Shown in pieces: positions 40,563-44,614 of a stretch of DNA of 44,614 bases. The DNA is taken from assembly GCA_964580315.1 (NCBI GenBank), contig CAZOKH010000020.1, forward strand, positions 1-44,614, given 5' to 3'. Within the stretch, counting starts at the first letter, position 1. Each line of letters begins with the position of its first letter. The DNA comes from CAZOKH01 sp964580315. GTDB taxonomy: Bacteria > Chloroflexota > Anaerolineae > Anaerolineales > Anaerolineaceae. A program made the translations under genes and the position numbers. Under the pieces are notes generated by a model. The model saw only the letters and a list, made by a program, of their open reading frames with translations, was not told where the DNA came from and did no database searches.

Positions 40563-41369
40563 ATGAAAATCATCACCCTGCTGACTGATTTTGGCATGCG
40601 CGACGGTTACCCGGCCGTCATGAAGGGCGTCATCCTGGGCATTGCACCCCGGGTGCAGATTGTGGATATCACCCACGAGGTGGCGCCGCAGGATGTGCGT
40701 GAGGGGGCCTTCACCCTGGCGCGCAGCGCGCCGTGGTTCCCGCCCGGCAGCGTGCATGTGGCCGTGGTGGACCCCGGCGTGGGCAGCGCGCGCCGCGCCC
40801 TGGCTGCCTGCCTGGGTGAACAATTCTTTGTGGCCCCCGACAACGGCCTGATCACCCTGCTGCACCGGCAGGCGGTGCAAAACAGCGCCGAGATTAAAAT
40901 AGTGCAGCTTGATAAGCCGCGGTTCTGGCTGCCGCAGGTCAGCCGCTCGTTTCACGGGCGCGATGTGTTCGCCCCGGTTGCCGCGCACCTGGCCAGCGGC
41001 GCGGCGTTGAATGAACTGGGGTCGCCTTTGAACGACCCGGTGCTGCTGCCCATTGCTGAACCGCAGCAAACCCCCACCGGCTGGCGCGGCGAGGTGATTC
41101 ACATCGATCACTTTGGCAACCTGGCGTGCAGCCTGCGCCATCAGCACCTGGCAGGCCTGGCGCAGCCTGTGCTGATGATCGCCGGGCGCAGCGCCCCCCT
41201 GGTGCAGGCTTATGCCAACGCCCAACCCGGCGAGCTGGCAGCCCTGCTCGACAGCGCCGGCTGGCTCAGCCTGGCGGTGGTCAACGGCAGCGCAGCGCAA
41301 GTGCTGGGCGCAAAGCCGGGAGATGTGGTGGAATTGGCGGATGTGGGAACCACAGATCAACACGGATAA
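40563..41369 (+). CDS. SAM hydrolase / SAM-hydroxide adenosyltransferase family protein (DUF62)
   Basis: 268 residues. Marks: ITLLTDFGMRDGYPAVMKGV (SAM-site Asp), IVDITHEVAPQDVREGAF, VAVVDPGVGSARRALAA, FVAPDNGLITLL, SRSFHGRDVFAPVAAHLA and GEVIHIDHFGNLACS. The chlorinase/fluorinase superfamily member with this GRD arrangement is the widespread hydrolase that splits SAM to adenosine and methionine, rather than a halogenase. ATG 40563 is 14 bases after GAGGA. The last residues (TTDQHG and stop) are encoded by a dispersed intergenic repeat. No halogenation genes are nearby. Confidence 0.88.
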   Translation: MKIITLLTDFGMRDGYPAVMKGVILGIAPRVQIVDITHEVAPQDVREGAFTLARSAPWFPPGSVHVAVVDPGVGSARRALAACLGEQFFVAPDNGLITLLHRQAVQNSAEIKIVQLDKPRFWLPQVSRSFHGRDVFAPVAAHLASGAALNELGSPLNDPVLLPIAEPQQTPTGWRGEVIHIDHFGNLACSLRHQHLAGLAQPVLMIAGRSAPLVQAYANAQPGELAALLDSAGWLSLAVVNGSAAQVLGAKPGDVVELADVGTTDQHG

Positions 41370-41495
41370 ACACAGAATAAAAACATGCTCACCGTAGGGG
41401 CAGACGGCATCTGCCCGGCGGAAGTGGTTGTGCTTGGTGTTAACCATAAAAACACACCGTCATCGCGAGCGAGCTTTGCGAGCGTGGCGATCTCA
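41349..41495. repeat. Cluster of short dispersed repeats after the SAM hydrolase gene
   Basis: ACCACAGATCAACACGGATA-AACACAGA (41350-41377, matching 30261-30288); GGGGCAGACGGCATCTGCCC (41398-41417), a short palindrome; and CATCGCGAGCGAGCTTTGCG with GTGGCGATCTCAGCGG (about 41461-41500), related to 29375-29411. Together with the two palindromes that follow, they fill the gap 41370-41600; nothing coding was seen there. Confidence 0.6.
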
Positions 41496-41497
41496 GC

Positions 41498-41526
41498 GGG
41501 GTGCGATCAAAAATCGATCGCACCCC
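41498..41526. repeat. GGGTGCGATC hairpin
   Basis: GGGGTGCGATC (41498-41508) pairs perfectly with GATCGCACCCC (41516-41526). It matches the hairpin at 10597-10624 in nearly every stem base. Confidence 0.7.
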
Positions 41527-41543
41527 AATAAATAATCTAATAC

Positions 41544-41580
41544 CAGACCTAACAGGTTTTTGAGAAACCTGTTAGGTCTG
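41544..41580. repeat. CAGACCT..AGGTCTG palindrome
   Basis: CAGACCTAACAGGTTT (41544-41559), five-base loop, AAACCTGTTAGGTCTG (41565-41580), a perfect 16-bp stem. Shares AGACCT and GGTTT in the same frame with the palindrome at 21746-21779. Confidence 0.7.
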
Positions 41581-41597
41581 ATGTTATTTCACACATT

Positions 41598-41632
41598 AAA
41601 AAACCCCGCCCGGAGAAACTCTCCGGGCGGGG
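41598..41632 (-). terminator. Terminator of the secreted protease gene
   Basis: On the minus strand CCCCGCCCGGAG (632-621) pairs with CTCCGGGCGGGG (615-604), followed by six Us (603-598). The stem is 15 bases past the protease stop. Confidence 0.92.
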
Positions 41633-41647
41633 GTATTAATCTACTCT

Positions 41648-44368
41648 TTACTGCGTCGGATTATTATCGTTGTTGCAGGTATTTACCTCGGTCACTATGG
41701 CACTAGTTCCACTGTTTTGATAGGTCAACACCTGCCACCAACCTTCTGTTCCATAACAGCCGCTGGCACTATCTTGCAAGCTAACCGATTCTACAATTTT
41801 GCCTTTGACCCATGCCCGCACAATTGGAGCGGAGAAGAAATCAACATACGGATCTTTGGTTAAGATGTCTGCGGTGTAATCCGTCACGGTCAGGTGATAG
41901 ACGCCGTCGTACTTCATCTTGGAATAGGGCGCCAGCTTGATGGCGGTGCCAACTTTGGCGACAATCGATTCAGTGGGGCCCATCAATTGTCCCAACTGGT
42001 CATACAGCACCTCACCGCCATCGATCAGGTAGGCCGCGTAGGGTGAATAATCTCCACCAAACTTGACCGGATCCAGCAAGGTTCCCATGCCCAGGTAATT
42101 GGTATCGGCTATTACATTGATCGTGGTATAAGCCGTCTCGGTGCCATTCCCCACCACCTGATATTCAGTCACAACCGTGTTATTCGGAGGCACCCACAGG
42201 AACATATCCAGGTTGGTGGTGTCCACAACCTCGCCGGGGTGATACCAGTCAAGAACAAATTGAATATTTGTGCTCGGCGGCAGGCTGACGCGGTTATAGC
42301 GTGTGGTGTCATCCAGTTCACCCACAAAGGTGTAAGGACTGACCAGTTTGCCGCGCAAGTCAGCAGGATCGGCAATCACGGTATTAAAGGTCTGCAAGCC
42401 CGCCGTGTTGCCTTTGCGCGTAACATTCATGGCATATTTCATCATACCTGCATTTTCCAGGCCAGCAGGGACGACCATATCAGTGGGCAGGTTGAGCAGC
42501 GCCACATATTCGTTGCCGGCCACGGTGCGTGCATAGCCGCGGCGCACACCTTTGGCAGTGGCGCTAATATCTTTAGCTTCCACATAGGCGGGCACCTTGG
42601 TCTCAAAGGGCAGCCCGGTGGAAGCATCTTTCACTTCCACCAGCATGGCGGTGCGCTGCATGGCCCCGGCCAGGTTGAGGTAGGCGGAATTTTCCATGCT
42701 GTGTTCGCTGGTAAAGTCGCCATTTACAGTAGGCCAGCAGTAGGGAGCAATGATGTAACCATCATCTTCATCGCCGTAGTTTAGTTCCGCTTCATAGGTA
42801 TTGGCATAGCCCAGGGATGGGTTGCCCAGATCGCGGATGGTGGCTGCCAGCGACAGCGAGTCGCTGCGATCAACCAAATAGCTCTTGATGTTTGCAACAT
42901 TGGCATTGGCGGCTGTTACAGTGGGGTTCAAGCTCCACACACGCGCCGCCGCGCCGGAGACGAACGCCGCCGCCTGCGAGGTGCCCGACAGATAATCATA
43001 GCGCGAGGCGACATGCGGTTCGTAATAGTTCAAATAGAAAGGATAGCTGATGGGCGTGGTGGAATAAATGGCTTCGCCGGGCGCCACAACACTCACCCAA
43101 CTGCCATAGTTGCTGCCATAAACTTTTCCTGTACCTTCATCAACCACACCGCTGGCGCACTGCTCAGGTTCAAACACTTCCGTTCCCACAGCGCCCACCA
43201 TGCCGTCATTATTCACATCCACCCACACCTGGGTGCCGTCATCTGAGGGCGAACGCCCGGCGCCCACGGCAAGAATTTGATCTTTCACCGTGTTCTCTTC
43301 ATCGCCATAGCCGTTAAAAGCCGACCAGGCTGCCGGGTAAAATGGTTCTGATGTAGAGTCATTGCCGGCAGCGGCCACCAACACACGGGTCTTGCCTAGC
43401 AGCGCCTTCTTGACTGCATTCCAGATCATCTGGTCTTCTGTGTAAGATCCCAGGCTCATGTTGATCACTTTGACCGCGCTCAGGTTGCCGCAGTAGGTCA
43501 GACCGGCTGCGATCGAGTAGGACGAGCCGTAGCCCTGCGAATTCATCACCTTGACGTTGTAAACTTTGTAATTGGAGACGCCCATCACGCTGTCGGTATC
43601 TCCCTTGGGGTTGTAATTGGTCTTGGCGGCAATGATGCCGGCAACGTGCGTCCCGTGCCCATTGTCATCATTGGGCACCCTGTCGTCATTGACAAAGTCA
43701 TAACCATTGACCACTTTGCCGCTCAGTTCAGGATGGGCTGTATCGATGCCGGTGTCCAGCACGCACACATACGGGCTGGCCTTGGTCTCCGTCCAGATCA
43801 AATCAGCCTCAATAGCGTCCCAGCCCCACTGTTTACCGGCGGTCAATTCAAGCGGGAAACTGGCAATGGCTTTCCATTTCTTACCCGATTGGTAATAAGA
43901 GATCATGCCTTTCAGTTGATCCCAGGGCAGGGTGGTTCCATTGCTGTCGGTGGCCACCTGGTAAGAACTGGTCACCAGCGATTCGCCCAGAATACCCTGT
44001 TCACGTTCGGGCACCCAGTAAATATAGTTGGGCTGGGCGTAATTCACCAGCCCGCTGTTGTTGATCAATACCGCCGCGGCTTCCACATCGGCTTCAGCGC
44101 CGACATCCAGCACGGCCAGGTTTTTGTAGCTTTGCACCACAGCCGCCTGCACCTGTCCAGCCAGGGCGGCAGCCTGGGCTTTATATTTGGCTGTGGTCAT
44201 GCCCTCCGGAAAAGATACCAGTATTTCACCGGGGATGTAGGGAGTGTCGCGGGTGATGGCGCCCTGCGGGTTGCTTTCTTGCGCCAATGCCGTGCCGGTT
44301 GAAGCAGGCACAAACGCCGCCAGCATCATCAATGCCACCCCCAGGTTTATTAAACGCGCTATTTTCAT
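41648..44368 (-). CDS. Secreted subtilisin-like serine protease (S8 family)
   Basis: 906 residues with a classical signal peptide (1-29, ending STGTALAQ) and a propeptide region of inhibitor I9 type (about 44-120, EILVSFPEG, LVNYAQPNYIYW). Catalytic triad: Asp205 in VCVLDTGIDTAHPEL, His238 in NGHGTHVAGI and Ser464 in LSGTSQAAAFVSGAAA; oxyanion Asn336 in AAAGND. The usual Pro of GTSMAAPHVAG is absent here (AAAFVSG). After the catalytic domain there are about 430 residues of beta-rich sequence, probably binding or stabilising domains, with Cys near the end (ASGCYG, NTCNND). AGGAGGT lies 6 bases before ATG 44368. The protein is probably a nutrient-scavenging exoprotease. Confidence 0.93.
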   Translation of the reverse strand: MKIARLINLGVALMMLAAFVPASTGTALAQESNPQGAITRDTPYIPGEILVSFPEGMTTAKYKAQAAALAGQVQAAVVQSYKNLAVLDVGAEADVEAAAVLINNSGLVNYAQPNYIYWVPEREQGILGESLVTSSYQVATDSNGTTLPWDQLKGMISYYQSGKKWKAIASFPLELTAGKQWGWDAIEADLIWTETKASPYVCVLDTGIDTAHPELSGKVVNGYDFVNDDRVPNDDNGHGTHVAGIIAAKTNYNPKGDTDSVMGVSNYKVYNVKVMNSQGYGSSYSIAAGLTYCGNLSAVKVINMSLGSYTEDQMIWNAVKKALLGKTRVLVAAAGNDSTSEPFYPAAWSAFNGYGDEENTVKDQILAVGAGRSPSDDGTQVWVDVNNDGMVGAVGTEVFEPEQCASGVVDEGTGKVYGSNYGSWVSVVAPGEAIYSTTPISYPFYLNYYEPHVASRYDYLSGTSQAAAFVSGAAARVWSLNPTVTAANANVANIKSYLVDRSDSLSLAATIRDLGNPSLGYANTYEAELNYGDEDDGYIIAPYCWPTVNGDFTSEHSMENSAYLNLAGAMQRTAMLVEVKDASTGLPFETKVPAYVEAKDISATAKGVRRGYARTVAGNEYVALLNLPTDMVVPAGLENAGMMKYAMNVTRKGNTAGLQTFNTVIADPADLRGKLVSPYTFVGELDDTTRYNRVSLPPSTNIQFVLDWYHPGEVVDTTNLDMFLWVPPNNTVVTEYQVVGNGTETAYTTINVIADTNYLGMGTLLDPVKFGGDYSPYAAYLIDGGEVLYDQLGQLMGPTESIVAKVGTAIKLAPYSKMKYDGVYHLTVTDYTADILTKDPYVDFFSAPIVRAWVKGKIVESVSLQDSASGCYGTEGWWQVLTYQNSGTSAIVTEVNTCNNDNNPTQ

Positions 44369-44438
44369 CAGATACCTCCTATCATTTTCACCATCCCCAT
44401 AACTGGTGCTTCAACAAATTTTTTCTTGACCAATATTG

Positions 44439-44614
44439 TTACGGCGACAGCAGCACGCTGCCCAGTTGCAAGATTTCACCGGCGCTCACCTGAACCACCC
44501 GCGGTTGTTGTTGTTCATCGACAACCAGAATGGCCTGGTCGGGTTGGGGCCCGGCTGCCAGCACATAGCTGCCGGGAGAAACCTGCTCAATTTGAAAACT
44601 GCCGTCCGCCGCCA
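44439..44614 (-). CDS. C-terminal end of a protein with a carboxypeptidase-regulatory-like domain (truncated)
   Basis: The last 57 codons of a minus-strand frame that continues past the end of the window. It reads DGSFQIEQVSPGSYVLAAG, the beta-strand pattern of a carboxypeptidase-regulatory-like domain, then ILVVDEQQQPRVVQVSAGE and ends QLGSVLLSP before TAA 44441-44439. It is probably a secreted or surface protein, in the same direction as, and about 70 bases upstream of, the subtilisin gene. Confidence 0.65.
   Translation of the reverse strand, partial: AADGSFQIEQVSPGSYVLAAGPQPDQAILVVDEQQQPRVVQVSAGEILQLGSVLLSP

Noticed and set aside
40563..41369. SAM-dependent fluorinase linked to the fluoride riboswitch and crcB in the same window
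   Set aside because: The motif pattern is that of the common SAM hydrolase, no organofluorine pathway genes are present, and the genes are 40 kb apart.
40530..41447. 305-codon frame antisense to the SAM hydrolase gene
   Set aside because: No recognisable domain, and its composition reflects the opposite GC-rich coding strand.

Overview
The window looks like a chromosomal segment from a Chloroflexota (Anaerolineae-like) bacterium. I infer this from gene content, not from a marker gene: paired ECF sigma factor / membrane-anchored beta-propeller proteins, two BMP-type nucleoside ABC operons, a NurA-HerA operon, DUF3090, DUF4405 and DUF5671 proteins, a secreted S8 protease, many TTG/GTG starts and abundant small palindromic repeats between genes. 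No rRNA, tRNA, phage, transposase or CRISPR array was seen. Both ends are cut inside genes.

Layout. 1-0.8 kb: tail of a 2x[4Fe-4S] ferredoxin-like protein, then crcB (fluoride channel) on the minus strand behind a fluoride riboswitch with a terminator. 1.0-7.8 kb: two paralogous ECF sigma / transmembrane propeller pairs, pointing away from each other on either side of a diverged Lgt-like membrane protein. 7.8-10.5 kb: rplS, a class-I glutamine amidotransferase-like hydrolase, murI and a DUF3090 protein. 10.5-11.1 kb: repeat-rich gap holding a decayed copy of the herA 3' end. 11.1-21.7 kb: a nucleoside/methylthio-nucleoside salvage region, with an RpiR-type regulator, mtnA, a methylthiopurine phosphorylase, an MTA/SAH-type deaminase, a BMP binding lipoprotein, ABC ATPase, two permeases, a V4R-domain protein and a divergent purine nucleoside phosphorylase.

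21.8-25.7 kb (minus strand): a small membrane protein, then the tightly overlapped nurA / HAS-barrel-like / herA operon. 25.9-31.6 kb: single genes (DUF4405 cytochrome-like protein, PsbP-like lipoprotein, EamA exporter, ferritin, rlmB, L-serine dehydratase) separated by dispersed repeats. 31.7-36.4 kb: a second complete BMP ABC operon. 36.5-40.5 kb: glutamate dehydrogenase with a possible leader peptide, an NTF2-like membrane protein and a large DUF5671 repeat membrane protein. 40.6-44.6 kb: a SAM hydrolase-family protein, a cluster of short palindromes, a secreted subtilisin and the tail of another protein.

Working together: MTA would be deaminated and phosphorolysed to methylthioribose-1-phosphate, then isomerised by MtnA. 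The same region imports nucleosides (BMP-ABC) and splits them (PNP), probably under the sugar-phosphate-sensing RpiR protein. The strongest candidates for undescribed biology are the mirrored sigma/propeller modules, the PNP and V4R protein in the nucleoside operon, and the three-gene NurA-HerA operon with its remnant elsewhere.
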